Shown here one piece after another: positions 1 through 8,542 of a stretch of DNA of 64,000 nt. This DNA comes from Methylovirgula sp. 4M-Z18 (GTDB lineage: Bacteria > Pseudomonadota > Alphaproteobacteria > Rhizobiales > Beijerinckiaceae), in the NCBI RefSeq assembly GCF_037890675.1, contig NZ_CP149574.1, positions 4,254,874 through 4,318,873 on the forward strand, given 5' to 3'. A model generated the notes under the pieces. That model saw nothing but the letters and a program-made list of their open reading frames with translations. It did no database searches and was not told the origin of the DNA. Within the stretch, counting starts at the first letter, position 1. Each line of letters starts with the position of its first letter. A program made the translations under genes and the position numbers.

Positions 1-331
1 AGGCGCCTGCGTTTGTCACGACGCCCGCGCCTTCCAAACCGACCAGCATCGGCTTCCCGATCCGAGCGGCGAGCGCGCGCATCGCCGCGGGCGCAATCGG
101 CGCCGTGACCACCGTCTGGCTGCCTCTTCCCGACGCATTCGCCAAACGTACATCGCCGCCGGCAAGCAAGAGCCCGAGGTCGGATGGATTGATCGGCGTG
201 GCTTCGACGCGAACGATCACCTCATCGTCCTTCGGCGGCGACACGCTCACCTCAGCGAGCGATAGTTCGAGTGTTCCGTCCTGCTTCACCAGCGAACACA
301 GCCCTAGACTTGTTTGATCGACCAATGCCAT
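1..331 (-). CDS. MDR-family NAD(P)H:quinone oxidoreductase / zinc-type alcohol dehydrogenase, partial (5' end only)
   Basis: Reading leftward from an ATG at 331-329, the frame stays open to the window edge (about 110 residues). It contains the N-terminal GroES-like signature of medium-chain dehydrogenases/reductases, including VEATPINPSDLGLLLAG. The family reduces quinones or enals with NAD(P)H; the cofactor domain lies outside the window, so the substrate is unknown. It sits 41 bp downstream of the MaoC gene on the same strand, so it is probably the third gene of an acyl-CoA operon. A GGGAGG ribosome site abuts the ATG directly, while the TTG two codons later (327-325) has ideal spacing, so the true start may be that TTG. 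Confidence 0.75.
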   Translation of the reverse strand, partial: MALVDQTSLGLCSLVKQDGTLELSLAEVSVSPPKDDEVIVRVEATPINPSDLGLLLAGGDVRLANASGRGSQTVVTAPIAPAAMRALAARIGKPMLVGLEGAGVVTNAGA

Positions 332-372
332 CCTCCCTGGTTGTTACGATCGGCACGCGTCAGCCTTGCCCG

Positions 373-822
373 TCACTGAGATGCGGGGCGCCGCGGAACG
401 ACGACGATGGGGCTGAATTTCATCACCGCCTCGCCGTTCTGATTATAAACGACCCAATTGACGCGCACTGTCCCTTGCGGTTTCGTTCGCGACGGCGTGA
501 GCTCGATCACCTCCCCTTCGACGCGAAGCACGTCACCGGGTCGAACGGGAGCGACCCATCGCAGATCGTCGACGCCAAGGCCGACCACTGGATACGACCC
601 GAACGGACGCAGCGATACGACAAGTCGCATCGCCAGCGCGGCCGTGTGCCAGCCTGACGCCGCAAGCCCCTTGAAGATCGTCTTCTCGGCTTCGGCTTCA
701 TCGAGGTGAAAAGGCTGCGGATCGAACTCAGCGGCAAACCGCTTTATATCGTCCCGCGTCACTTTGAGTTCGGCGCTCTTGTATCGCGTCCCAACGCTCA
801 AGTCCTCGAACCACATGATCAT
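373..822 (-). CDS. MaoC-like (R)-specific enoyl-CoA hydratase / dehydratase
   Basis: A 149-residue hot-dog fold protein. It opens with MWFEDLSVG and carries the hydratase motif AAEFDPQPFHLDEAEA, with the Asp and His expected to activate water, followed by GLAASGWHTAALAMRL. Family members hydrate trans-2-enoyl-CoA or dehydrate 3-hydroxyacyl-CoA in the cytoplasm. The open frame extends upstream to 972, but that extension overlaps the preceding hydratase gene, so ATG 822 (or 816) is the likely start. It lies 28 bp behind the enoyl-CoA hydratase gene and 41 bp ahead of the MDR gene. The three together suggest degradation of a fatty or branched acyl-CoA; the exact substrate cannot be read. Confidence 0.85.
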   Translation of the reverse strand: MIMWFEDLSVGTRYKSAELKVTRDDIKRFAAEFDPQPFHLDEAEAEKTIFKGLAASGWHTAALAMRLVVSLRPFGSYPVVGLGVDDLRWVAPVRPGDVLRVEGEVIELTPSRTKPQGTVRVNWVVYNQNGEAVMKFSPIVVVPRRPASQ

Positions 823-850
823 GACGACCCCACTGGCGCTTCCGTCCCAA

Positions 851-1684
851 TTATTTCTCAACGAGCGAGTCGAGCATGGCAGGCCATTGGCGCTCGAAAT
901 CTCTGTCTTGTTGGAGACCCCGCTTAAGCAAAGCTTCGACTCTTTGCAGCGTTTCAGGCCATGATAACGCAATTTGGAACGAGTTGAGAGCGCTGAGAAG
1001 ATTGTCGGCGGACGGCAACGACACTTGGTTGATCAAGCGCTTTGCCGCCGCGATCGCGCGCCCATCGAAGGTCGCGATCCGTCGTGCGAGCGCATCGACA
1101 AAGCCGTCCAGCTCCGCATCCGGCAGCGCGCGGTTGACATATCCATATTGCGCCGCGGTATCGCCGTCGAAGTCATTGGCGCCGAGCACGATTTCGAGCG
1201 CGCGGCCGCGGCCGACCAGATGCGGCAAGCGCTCGGTGCCGCCGCCGCCGGGATGCACCCCTACCCCGACCTCCGGTTGGCCCAGCAACGTGTTCTCGCG
1301 CGACGCAAAACGCATATCGCAGGCGAGCACGAATTCGCTGCTGACTCCACGGACGCAGCCGCGAATCTTCGCGATGCCGACCACCGGGGATCTGGTGATG
1401 CGCACGAATGTGTCGATCAGGATCGGCAGGCCGGAAGGTCCGACCGCGGTCGTGATATTGCCGGTCTTGCCGGTCAGGTCGAAGTGGGCGAGGAAGAAAT
1501 CAGGACTCGCGCTTTCGAAGACGACGACGCGCAGGCCGGGGCTCGCGTCCATGCGCGCCAGCAAGCTTTGTAAGGCTTGGTACAATGTGGCGTCGACAAT
1601 GTTGAAAGGCGGGGAGTCGAACACGATGCGCCAATAGGCGGGCGATTCCTCGATAACCCGCAGCGGTGCAGCATCCTCAGCCAC
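851..1684 (-). CDS. Enoyl-CoA hydratase/isomerase family protein
   Basis: A 277-residue crotonase-fold protein. The region GCVRGVSSEFVLACDMRFA forms the oxyanion hole with the first catalytic Glu. LLGQPEVGVGVHPGGGG supplies the second Glu and the glycine loop that binds CoA. Both acidic positions of true hydratases are kept, so hydration of 2-enoyl-CoA is plausible, although crotonases also include isomerases and hydrolases. It is the first gene of a minus-strand unit with the MaoC and MDR genes. About 298 bp upstream (1685-1982) hold no convincing gene. Confidence 0.85.
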   Translation of the reverse strand: MAEDAAPLRVIEESPAYWRIVFDSPPFNIVDATLYQALQSLLARMDASPGLRVVVFESASPDFFLAHFDLTGKTGNITTAVGPSGLPILIDTFVRITRSPVVGIAKIRGCVRGVSSEFVLACDMRFASRENTLLGQPEVGVGVHPGGGGTERLPHLVGRGRALEIVLGANDFDGDTAAQYGYVNRALPDAELDGFVDALARRIATFDGRAIAAAKRLINQVSLPSADNLLSALNSFQIALSWPETLQRVEALLKRGLQQDRDFERQWPAMLDSLVEK

Positions 1685-1982
1685 GGTTCACCTCCGTCTC
1701 GTCGACCTCGATCGAGCGTCCGGGCGCTGCGATGTTCGCCGCCGCGTTAAGACCGCATCCCCACAAGTCCAGCATCGCTGAGTTCATCGCGCCATGTCAT
1801 TGATGCCACTTTTTCAGCCCCCGCATGCCTCGCGGTGAACACGCTGCAACCCTCCGTCGGCGTGCCGCGCATGGCCGAATAAGCGGCAATTCTGACATAT
1901 GGCCGGGTGCTGAAAACCATTACGCTCCGCAGCCAAGCAGTCCCTAAGGCGAGGCAATCGAACACACCGAGGTGAGAGCGAT

Positions 1983-2654
1983 ATGGCGAAATCATCAGAT
2001 GTCATTCTCGTGCATGGCGCTTGGGCGGACGGGTCGAGCTGGGCGAAGGTCATCCCGCTCCTTGCCGCCAGAGGTCACGCAGTCACCGCCGTGCAGCTTC
2101 CCCTGACGTCGCTCGGCGACGACGTGGCGACGGTTAAGCGGGCGATCGCGCTTGCGTCGGGTCCCATCATCCTGGCGGGTCACTCCTACGGCGGCGTTGT
2201 TATCTCGGAAGCCGGAAACGACCCGAAGGTCGAGGCGCTCGTGTATATCGCGGCCTTCGCCCCGGACGCGGGCGAGTCGGCGGGATCTCTCGGTGCGAGC
2301 GTCGAGCCGACGCCGCTGGGCGCGGAAATCCGACCCGACGCGGAAGGGTATCTCAAGCTCACCCAATCGGGCGTGAGCGGCTCGTTCGCGCAGGATCTGA
2401 CCGACGCGGAAAAGCTGGTCCTCTACGCCGCCCAGTCGCCGACAGCAGGCGCTGCGCTGGGTGGAACGGTGTCCACGCCGGCATGGCGCGGCAAAACATG
2501 CCGCTATCTGGTCGCAACCAACGATCGCGCCATCCAGCCCACGCTGCAGCGGAGCATGGCCAAGCGCCTCAACGCCGCGGTTGTCGAGGTTGCGGCCAGC
2601 CATGTCGCGATGCTGTCGCATCCGCAGGAGGTGGCGTCGCTGATCGCCGGATAA
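1983..2654 (+). CDS. Alpha/beta-fold hydrolase
   Basis: A 223-residue cytoplasmic hydrolase without a signal peptide. The N-terminal VHGAWADGSSW is the oxyanion-side loop, GHSYGG is the nucleophile elbow with the catalytic Ser, and SHVAMLSHP near the end carries the catalytic His. This layout matches the small esterase/lactonase-like family often annotated as alpha/beta hydrolase or salicylate esterase-like. A ribosome site (GAGGTGAGAG) precedes the ATG. It stands alone between a minus-strand operon and the GlxA regulator, which might control it. The substrate is not predictable from sequence. Confidence 0.85.
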   Translation: MAKSSDVILVHGAWADGSSWAKVIPLLAARGHAVTAVQLPLTSLGDDVATVKRAIALASGPIILAGHSYGGVVISEAGNDPKVEALVYIAAFAPDAGESAGSLGASVEPTPLGAEIRPDAEGYLKLTQSGVSGSFAQDLTDAEKLVLYAAQSPTAGAALGGTVSTPAWRGKTCRYLVATNDRAIQPTLQRSMAKRLNAAVVEVAASHVAMLSHPQEVASLIAG

Positions 2655-2854
2655 GGCGGGAAGCCCGGTCGCGCTGATCCGATAGACCCTAGCTGCAACG
2701 GTTTCGCCATGCCCATGCTTTCGGGCTCTCGACAACATGCTCCCGGCAACGCACGCCTCCCGAGCGGAGGCAAATATGCCCTGCGCCAATGCTCGGATAC
2801 GCGGAAGGTCTCTCCCTTAGGTTGAATTTCAGGGCGATTGGCTCCATGTCTTAA

Positions 2855-3841
2855 ATGGTGTCTGAAGCTAGTTCGTCCGCCAATTGGGAGGCTATCATTC
2901 TGCGACTCGGGCTCTTCTTGCCGGCTGGCTTCAGCGTCATGAGTTTCGCGCCCAGCGCGGCATTTGAAGCGGCCAATCTCGTCGCCGGCGAGCGTTTCTA
3001 TGACCTGCGAATTCTATCGGAGACGGGTGAGCCACTCACCAACTCGCTCGGCTGGACGATGAATACCGAACCGCTGGGCGAAGGCCGTTTTGACACGCTC
3101 ATGGTGGGTGCGGGGCCGGATCTGGCCGCGCCGTCCCCGCGCATGGTCGCGTATTTGCGCGACGCGGTATCGACGACGAGGCGCATCACCTCGATCTGCG
3201 TCGCCGCGTTCACGCTGGCGGAAGCGGGAATTCTGGATGGCCGGCGCGCGACCAAGCATTGGGCATATGCCGAGGAACTTGGCAGGCGATACCCCAAGAT
3301 AAAAGTCGAAATGGATCGGATCTTCATTGCCGACGGGCCCGTGTGGACGTCCGCCGGGATGACCGCCGGGATTGATCTCGCGCTCGGTCTGATTGAACGC
3401 GACCTAGGCCAACAGATCGCGAAACGCACCGCGCGCGTGCTTGTCGTCCATCATCGCCGCGCTGGCGGTCAGTCGCAGCATTCCGCTATGCTGCAGCTCG
3501 ATGCCAAATCCGATCGCGTTCAAATTGCGCTGGCCTTCGCCAAGCAGAACCTTCACGAACCACTGACGGTGGAACTGTTGGCCGACGCTGCCCGACTAAG
3601 CCCGCGGCAATTCAGTCGTGTGTTCCGGGCGGAGACCGGACTTTCGCCGGCCAAGGCCATTGAAAACCTGCGCATCGAGGCCGCCAGGTTCATGCTCGAG
3701 CAAGGCCGGCTGCCGATCGAGGAAATTGCCCGCGAAACGGGGTTCGGCGATCGCGAGCGCATGCGGCGCAGCTTCCTGCGTACCTTCGGCGCTACGCCGC
3801 AAGCCCTTCGCAACGCGGGGTATCCCTTGGCGGCTATCTAG
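2855..3841 (+). CDS. GlxA-type transcriptional regulator (DJ-1/PfpI domain plus AraC HTH)
   Basis: A 328-residue protein. Residues 10-190 form a DJ-1/PfpI-like amidotransferase domain, with SICVAAFTLAEAGILDG at the nucleophile elbow. Residues 220-325 form an AraC double helix-turn-helix, with SPRQFSRVFRAETGLSP and the second HTH around ARETGFGDRERMRRSF. The Cys in SICVAA sits where DJ-1 relatives have a reactive Cys, but GlxA proteins generally act as ligand-sensing regulators rather than enzymes. No operon partner follows; the nearest plus-strand gene is the hydrolase 200 bp upstream. Confidence 0.9.
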   Translation: MVSEASSSANWEAIILRLGLFLPAGFSVMSFAPSAAFEAANLVAGERFYDLRILSETGEPLTNSLGWTMNTEPLGEGRFDTLMVGAGPDLAAPSPRMVAYLRDAVSTTRRITSICVAAFTLAEAGILDGRRATKHWAYAEELGRRYPKIKVEMDRIFIADGPVWTSAGMTAGIDLALGLIERDLGQQIAKRTARVLVVHHRRAGGQSQHSAMLQLDAKSDRVQIALAFAKQNLHEPLTVELLADAARLSPRQFSRVFRAETGLSPAKAIENLRIEAARFMLEQGRLPIEEIARETGFGDRERMRRSFLRTFGATPQALRNAGYPLAAI

Positions 3842-3952
3842 AGCCTGAACCTATAAACGGTAACGACCCAATTGGGGGGGAAAGCAGAATGTCTGGTTTC
3901 CTGGCGAGTCGGCAGAACAGCGGCCACGAAGTCTGATTGACGATGTCGGCCC

Positions 3953-4273
3953 TCAAGACAGGGTCCCTGCAAGAGCAATCAAGGCGACAAAGACACTCAG
4001 TGGCGCGAGGTGCGAAAAATCGCGGTGGCGGAGAACGGTCAAAACCGCAGCCGCAATGATCATCGCCCCAAGCGCCAGGCCAACAACGCGACTGGCAGGA
4101 AACACAATCAGAACGGCGCTTATGATCTCCACTCCACCAGTAAAAATGTTCCACCAGCGCGGGTAACCCCACCGCGCGAAATCGCTTTGCGTCCCGGCCG
4201 TGCCGATTGCGTTGAAGACGCCTGCGCCAAAGAATGCGGCAACGAGTAGCCAGATTGAAAGAGCATGGACCAT
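3953..4273 (-). CDS. DoxX-like small integral membrane protein
   Basis: A 106-residue protein with four hydrophobic segments. It has the DoxX/DUF6632-like pattern FARWGYPRWWNIFTGGVEI followed by a glycine/alanine helix. Such proteins are inner-membrane subunits of poorly defined redox or stress modules. Its ATG is one base after the stop codon of the DUF4267 gene (TGAGATG), so the two are almost certainly translationally coupled. Both are divergent from a TetR gene and probably controlled by it through the repeats at 4669-4723. The molecular function is unknown. Confidence 0.75.
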   Translation of the reverse strand: MVHALSIWLLVAAFFGAGVFNAIGTAGTQSDFARWGYPRWWNIFTGGVEIISAVLIVFPASRVVGLALGAMIIAAAVLTVLRHRDFSHLAPLSVFVALIALAGTLS

Positions 4274-4274
4274 C

Positions 4275-4658
4275 TCAGGCCTCTCCGATCATCAAGGGGA
4301 TGGCTGTCAAGATCATAAGCACCGCCGTGAGGCCGTGCATGCCGAAGGCGCTTTTCGTGGAGCCTTTCGCTGCAAGAATGAGCAGCATGTCGCCGACCGG
4401 GATGATGGCTTCAACAAACAGGATGAGCCCGACGCCGAAGGGCGCACCCCACGCCATGAACGCCAGTACGGTCAATCCCGATGCGATGTCACGGACACCC
4501 TTGAGGCGAAGCCACCAAGCGATCTCTGTGCTGTTTCCGGGAAGCGGCAGGCCGAAACTGCGTGTCGCACTCGTCGGGCTCACAATATAGAGGGTGCCGA
4601 TCGCGATAATCGCGATGGCGAGCAGCAGCGCCGCTCCAGGCGCAAGCCAATGCATCAT
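4275..4658 (-). CDS. DUF4267 domain-containing membrane protein
   Basis: A 127-residue protein with four predicted membrane helices, one at each end and two around residues 50-95. The sequence resembles DUF4267: YIVSPTSATRSFGLPLP, then WWLRLKGVRDIASGL. No catalytic residues are known for the family. It is the first gene of the two-gene unit with the DoxX-like gene. Its start codon is 10 bp from the first operator-like repeat, so a repressor bound there would directly block its expression. Confidence 0.75.
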   Translation of the reverse strand: MMHWLAPGAALLLAIAIIAIGTLYIVSPTSATRSFGLPLPGNSTEIAWWLRLKGVRDIASGLTVLAFMAWGAPFGVGLILFVEAIIPVGDMLLILAAKGSTKSAFGMHGLTAVLMILTAIPLMIGEA

Positions 4659-4668
4659 ACAGTCCTAT

Positions 4669-4723
4669 TCTAGCGATGGATGATATTCTATCGTTGCTAC
4701 GCATATAATCTAGCATTGCTAGA
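4669..4723. promoter_or_regulatory. Three operator-like repeats between DUF4267 and tetR genes
   Basis: At 4709-4723 there is a perfect palindrome TCTAGC-ATT-GCTAGA. Two degenerate versions of the same motif lie upstream, at 4669-4680 (TCTAGCGATGGA) and 4688-4699 (TCTATCGTTGCT). The spacing and position between divergent starts fit a TetR-family operator cluster. Binding by the adjacent TetR protein is inferred. Confidence 0.65.
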
Positions 4724-4738
4724 TCGTCAAGTGTTGGT

Positions 4739-5368
4739 ATGATCTTGCGATATGTGAGCCTTCCGGGTGTGGGAGATGGAAGATTGGGTATCGCCGAGCG
4801 GAAAGGTAGGGAACGGGCTGAGCGCGAATATCGCATTGTCGCGGCAGCGCGCTTGATCGCAGAGCGCGAAGGATGGGATGCCGTTACAATCCGCCGCCTG
4901 GCCGAAGAGATCGAATATAGTCAGCCAGTCCTCTATTCACATTTCAAGAACAGGGATGCGATTGTAGCAGCTGTTGCAGTCGAGGGTTTTCAGGAGCTCA
5001 CAGGAGCTCTTCGGGAAGCGGCAAGCGGATCGACCGGACGACGAAATGCCCTCAAGAATGTCGCCATGGCCTATCTCGCCTTTGCATTCCGTCATCCTGC
5101 ACTCTACGCGGCCATGTTTATCCTTCCAACGAATTTGCGGTTCGCCGAATCTGGAACCAGACCGGAACTTCGGGCTGCTTTCGCAGCACTTGCGGCAGTC
5201 GTAGCGCCGTTTTGCGTCGATGTAGATGACGTGACCGAGACTTTTTGGGCAGCTCTTCATGGGCTCGCCGAACTCGAACGTTCAGGCCGAATTAGGCCCG
5301 GCATGCGCGACGAGCGCATCGCACTTGTTGTTCGGACGATATGCAGCTCTAGAGAGAGCGCAACCTGA
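4739..5368 (+). CDS. TetR/AcrR-family transcriptional regulator
   Basis: A 209-residue protein. The N-terminal HTH spans about residues 28-75 (AAARLIAEREGWDAVTIRRL, then SQPVLYSHFKNRDAIVAAV), and the C-terminal part resembles the TetR_C_33 ligand domain (FWAALHGLAELERSGRIRPG). Starts at GTG 4769 or TTG 4784 are possible, because the first 15 residues are not typical. It is divergent from DUF4267/DoxX and probably represses that pair and itself. The last four residues and the stop codon lie inside a transposase remnant, so the native C-terminus seems to have been replaced or trimmed by an insertion. Confidence 0.85.
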   Translation: MILRYVSLPGVGDGRLGIAERKGRERAEREYRIVAAARLIAEREGWDAVTIRRLAEEIEYSQPVLYSHFKNRDAIVAAVAVEGFQELTGALREAASGSTGRRNALKNVAMAYLAFAFRHPALYAAMFILPTNLRFAESGTRPELRAAFAALAAVVAPFCVDVDDVTETFWAALHGLAELERSGRIRPGMRDERIALVVRTICSSRESAT

Positions 5369-5505
5369 TCGAGCGCTTCGTCTCCAGGTTGAAGCCCTTT
5401 CGCCATATCGCCACACGCTACGACAGGCTGGCCGCCAACTTCCTTGCCAAGGTTCAACTCGCCTCAATGCGGCTGTAGCTGCGCGCTTATGAGTCTACGG
5501 CCTAA
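5353..5505 (+). pseudogene. IS5-family transposase C-terminal remnant
   Basis: In frame 5353-5505 the translation begins RERNLIERFVSRLKPFRHIA and continues TRYDRLAANFLAKVQLASMRL, the C-terminal helix of IS5-type DDE transposases including the catalytic Glu (RNLIERF). A TAG at 5476-5478 replaces what is usually Trp, and the frame then resumes (LRAYESTA) to a natural TAA. No N-terminal part or terminal inverted repeat is visible. It overlaps the 3' end of the TetR gene in another frame. Confidence 0.75.
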
Positions 5506-5525
5506 CCGTATCGCTGTTCGCCGTT

Positions 5526-6581
5526 TCAGAACGGCAGGAGATTGTGAAGGCCGTATTCGCTCGCCACCTTCCTGAGATCGATTTGCGTGTCCGCCGGAAG
5601 GGAAAGGCCCTCCATTCTGTTACGGGCGTCGTTTCGCGCCTCGATTTCTCCCGGATAGAAAATCTCTTCGAAGCCTTGCGCGAGAGGCACGGACTTGATC
5701 TGCGCGATGAGCGTTTCCACACGGGCGTTGAACTCGGTCAGTGGCTCCATGGCCTCGATGTTGAGGGCGATCATCATGTGGCCAGCCCGGCTGCGCCACT
5801 CGGACTGATACGGGCCTGCGACGTCGGCGCCGAAGCCGCTGCCGGTCAAGACGCCCGACAACATATCCATCATCAATGCAATCGCGTATCCCTTGTGCTG
5901 CGCCATGGGCAGGATGATCCCGTCGATGGCTTCGGCGGGATCGGTCGTCGGCGCACCCGCCGCGTTGATCGCCCAACCTTCTGGAATCCGTTGCCCCTTC
6001 TGCTTGGCAAGGTAGATCTTTCCGCGGGCGACGCCGGTATTGGCGATATCGAGAACCATCGGCGGACGGGCCCCTGCCGGAAACGCCCACGACCACGGAT
6101 TCGTGCCGATGATCTTCCTTCGACCGCCCCAGGGCGCCATCGCCGGGCTTGCATTTGTCGAGAGGAACCCGACGCAGCCCGCCCGCGCAGCCATCAGCGT
6201 GAAGTAAAGCGCGGTGCCAAAGTGGTTCGAATTTCGCACGCCCACCGCCGCAATGCCGTGAACCTCGGCGCGGCGCACGGCTTCCTGCGCCGCGCGCGCC
6301 GCGATGACCTGTCCCATGCCGTCATGCCCGTCGATCAGCGCCAGCCCGCCCGCATCGATAACCAGGTCGGGCTGGGCTTTCGGATCGCACACACCGGCCT
6401 TCAACCGCGCGGCGTACCACGAGAGCCGCATCACGCCATGGGATTGATGCCCCCAAAGGTCGGCCTGAACGAGCGTGTCCGCACACAGGCGCGCATCAAC
6501 CTCGGACATCCCGGCGGCAACGAAGACTGCGGCAGCGAAATCAAGGAGTCGATCTGGATCTATTCGGTCTTTGGCGGACAT
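5526..6581 (-). CDS. Ldh-family NAD(P)-dependent oxidoreductase (malate/L-lactate dehydrogenase type)
   Basis: A 351-residue member of the Ldh_2 family (malate, ureidoglycolate, delta-1-piperideine-2-carboxylate reductases). It shows ADLWGHQSHGVMRL with the active-site His, VGVRNSNHFGTALYF with the second His, and the cofactor segment GTNPWSWAFPAG. These cytoplasmic enzymes interconvert 2-hydroxy or 2-imino acids and 2-oxo acids with NAD(P)H. It lies 32 bp downstream of the FAD dehydrogenase gene and is probably cotranscribed with it. The substrate cannot be fixed from sequence. Confidence 0.85.
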   Translation of the reverse strand: MSAKDRIDPDRLLDFAAAVFVAAGMSEVDARLCADTLVQADLWGHQSHGVMRLSWYAARLKAGVCDPKAQPDLVIDAGGLALIDGHDGMGQVIAARAAQEAVRRAEVHGIAAVGVRNSNHFGTALYFTLMAARAGCVGFLSTNASPAMAPWGGRRKIIGTNPWSWAFPAGARPPMVLDIANTGVARGKIYLAKQKGQRIPEGWAINAAGAPTTDPAEAIDGIILPMAQHKGYAIALMMDMLSGVLTGSGFGADVAGPYQSEWRSRAGHMMIALNIEAMEPLTEFNARVETLIAQIKSVPLAQGFEEIFYPGEIEARNDARNRMEGLSLPADTQIDLRKVASEYGLHNLLPF

Positions 6582-6613
6582 GCGAATCCTCCGGCCCTAC
6601 ACACCTAGAATCA

Positions 6614-8263
6614 TTAGACAGCTTTGGCCGCGTGACGACCCGCCGCGCGACCGGAGAAAATACATCCGCCGAGAAACGTGCCCTCGAGCGCGCTCCGGCC
6701 ATGCACGCCGCCGCCCCCGAAACCCGCGACCTCACCCGCAGCATAGAGGCCGAGAACCGGAGCACCGTCCGCGCCCAATGCGCGGCTGTCGAGATCGGTC
6801 CGAAGCCCCCCAAGCGTCTTGCGCGTGAGGATATTCAAGCGCACGGCGATCAGGGGGCCCGCGCGCGGATCGAGCAGCTTGTGTGGGGGCACGGTCCGGC
6901 TCAGTTTGTCGCCAAGATAATTCCGCGCATTTCGGATCGCCATCACCTGCATGTCTTTGCAGAATGGATTGTCCACTTCGCCATCCCGCGCGCGGATCTC
7001 CCGCTCGATCCCCTCCAAAGTCAAAAGATTGTCGCCGGCGAGCTTGTTCATGCGGGCAACAAGGGACGAAAGTTCGGGCTCGACGATAAAGTCTTCGCCC
7101 TTGTCCATGAACGCTTGGACAGGCGCCGGCACGCCGCCCCGCACGCGGTTGATGACCTGACGCCAGCTCTTATTCGTCAAATCGGGGTTCTGCTCCGACC
7201 CCGACAATGCAAACTCCTTCGCGATGATCCTGCGGTTCAAGATGAACCACGAATAGTCATGGCCGGTTTGCATAATGTGGCGCAGCGTCGCCAACGTATC
7301 GAAACCCGGATAGAGCGGGCCTGGTAGGCGCTTTCCACGCGCATCGAGCCAAAGAGATGACGGTCCTGGCAGGATGCGAATGGCGTGATTTGTCCAAATC
7401 GGGTTCCAGTTCTTGATGCCCTCGACGTAATGCCACATTCGGTCGAGGTTGATGATGGTGCCGCCCGCAGCCTCGGTGATCGCCAGCATACGGCCGTCCA
7501 CGTGATCAGGCACGCCCGAGATCATGCGCTCGGGCGGGCGCCCCAGCGACGCCGGCCAGTTCTTGCGGACGAGGTCGTGATTGGCTCCGATGCCGCCGGA
7601 AGCAACGATCACCGCCTGGGCTTTGAGCGCAAAGCTGCCGACGACATCGCGCGAACTCGGGCGTCCGCGCTCGACGCTGCTGGCGGCGAGTATGTCGCCG
7701 CTCACGCCGTCAATCGTCCCGTTGCTTCGGGACAGTTCGTTGACGCGGTGACGAAACTTGAGTGTGACGAGGCCATCCTTCACGCCTTGGAGCACGCGGG
7801 CGACGAACGGCTGGATGATGCCCGGCCCCGTGCCCCAAGTCACATGGAAGCGCGGCACCGAATTGCCGTGGCCGATCGCATTGCCGCCCCCGCGCTCCGC
7901 CCACCCGACGATGGGAAAGAACTTGATGCCGCGCTGTTTCAGCCATGGCCCCTTCTCGCCCGCCGCGAAGGCGACATAGGCTTCAGCCCAACGACGGGGC
8001 CAGTCATCCTCATCGCGGTGAAAGGCCGCCGTCCCCATCCAGTCTTGAAGCGCAAGATCGTATGAGTCGCGGATGCGCATGCGCCGTTGTTCCGGCGAGT
8101 CGACGAGGAAGATGCCGCCCAAGGACCAGAATGCCTGACCACCCAACGACTGTTCCGGCTCCTGATCGACGATGATGACTTTTCGCCCGGCTTCGATCAG
8201 CTCAGCGGCTGCCACCAGTCCGGCAAGCCCGCCGCCGACAATGATCACGTCCGCATCCGCCAT
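6614..8263 (-). CDS. FAD-binding dehydrogenase (fumarate reductase/3-ketosteroid dehydrogenase-like flavoprotein)
   Basis: A 549-residue flavoprotein. The N-terminus has a dinucleotide-binding fold, DVIIVGGGLAGLVAAAEL, ending in an acidic residue (VDQE). The C-terminus has the FAD-closing motif GLYAAGEVAGFGGGGVHGRS. The whole resembles the predicted oxidoreductases of COG3573, related to fumarate reductase and 3-ketosteroid 1-dehydrogenase. The frame is open to 8314, but ATG 8263 is preceded by GGAGG at ideal spacing and starts right before the Rossmann fold, so I use it. It is the first gene of a pair with the Ldh-type oxidoreductase. Confidence 0.85.
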   Translation of the reverse strand: MADADVIIVGGGLAGLVAAAELIEAGRKVIIVDQEPEQSLGGQAFWSLGGIFLVDSPEQRRMRIRDSYDLALQDWMGTAAFHRDEDDWPRRWAEAYVAFAAGEKGPWLKQRGIKFFPIVGWAERGGGNAIGHGNSVPRFHVTWGTGPGIIQPFVARVLQGVKDGLVTLKFRHRVNELSRSNGTIDGVSGDILAASSVERGRPSSRDVVGSFALKAQAVIVASGGIGANHDLVRKNWPASLGRPPERMISGVPDHVDGRMLAITEAAGGTIINLDRMWHYVEGIKNWNPIWTNHAIRILPGPSSLWLDARGKRLPGPLYPGFDTLATLRHIMQTGHDYSWFILNRRIIAKEFALSGSEQNPDLTNKSWRQVINRVRGGVPAPVQAFMDKGEDFIVEPELSSLVARMNKLAGDNLLTLEGIEREIRARDGEVDNPFCKDMQVMAIRNARNYLGDKLSRTVPPHKLLDPRAGPLIAVRLNILTRKTLGGLRTDLDSRALGADGAPVLGLYAAGEVAGFGGGGVHGRSALEGTFLGGCIFSGRAAGRHAAKAV

Positions 8264-8542
8264 ATCGTTGCCTCCAAAGTCAGATTTATCGTGACGCCGT
8301 TCGTTGCGCGACACGTTCTATGGCGCTGGCACAATATTGCTTGAACGAAACGACCGAAAGCGACCGCTTCGCGAGGAAGGGTGAGGAGCAGGCTGGCTAT
8401 CGCGCGATTTGAGGTCGATGCCCTGTCGTGGCGGTGAGATCGGCGAAAGCACGCCTCATCCCGGACGACTTCATCGGGGCAGCTCAGAAATTTCCGCGAT
8501 ACTGGCCGCGCGACAGGCTTCGAGCCTTTCGCAACTTTCTCG

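Noticed and set aside
1747-1995. 82-residue minus-strand frame in the gap before the alpha/beta hydrolase
   Set aside because: No ribosome site or recognisable content, and it overlaps the start of the hydrolase.
5544-6608. 354-residue plus-strand frame
   Set aside because: Shadow of the Ldh-family oxidoreductase; no motif and biased composition.
8326-8342. Sigma-54-like TGGCAC...TTGC sequence
   Set aside because: The GG-to-GC spacing is one base short of the strict requirement, and no plus-strand gene follows.
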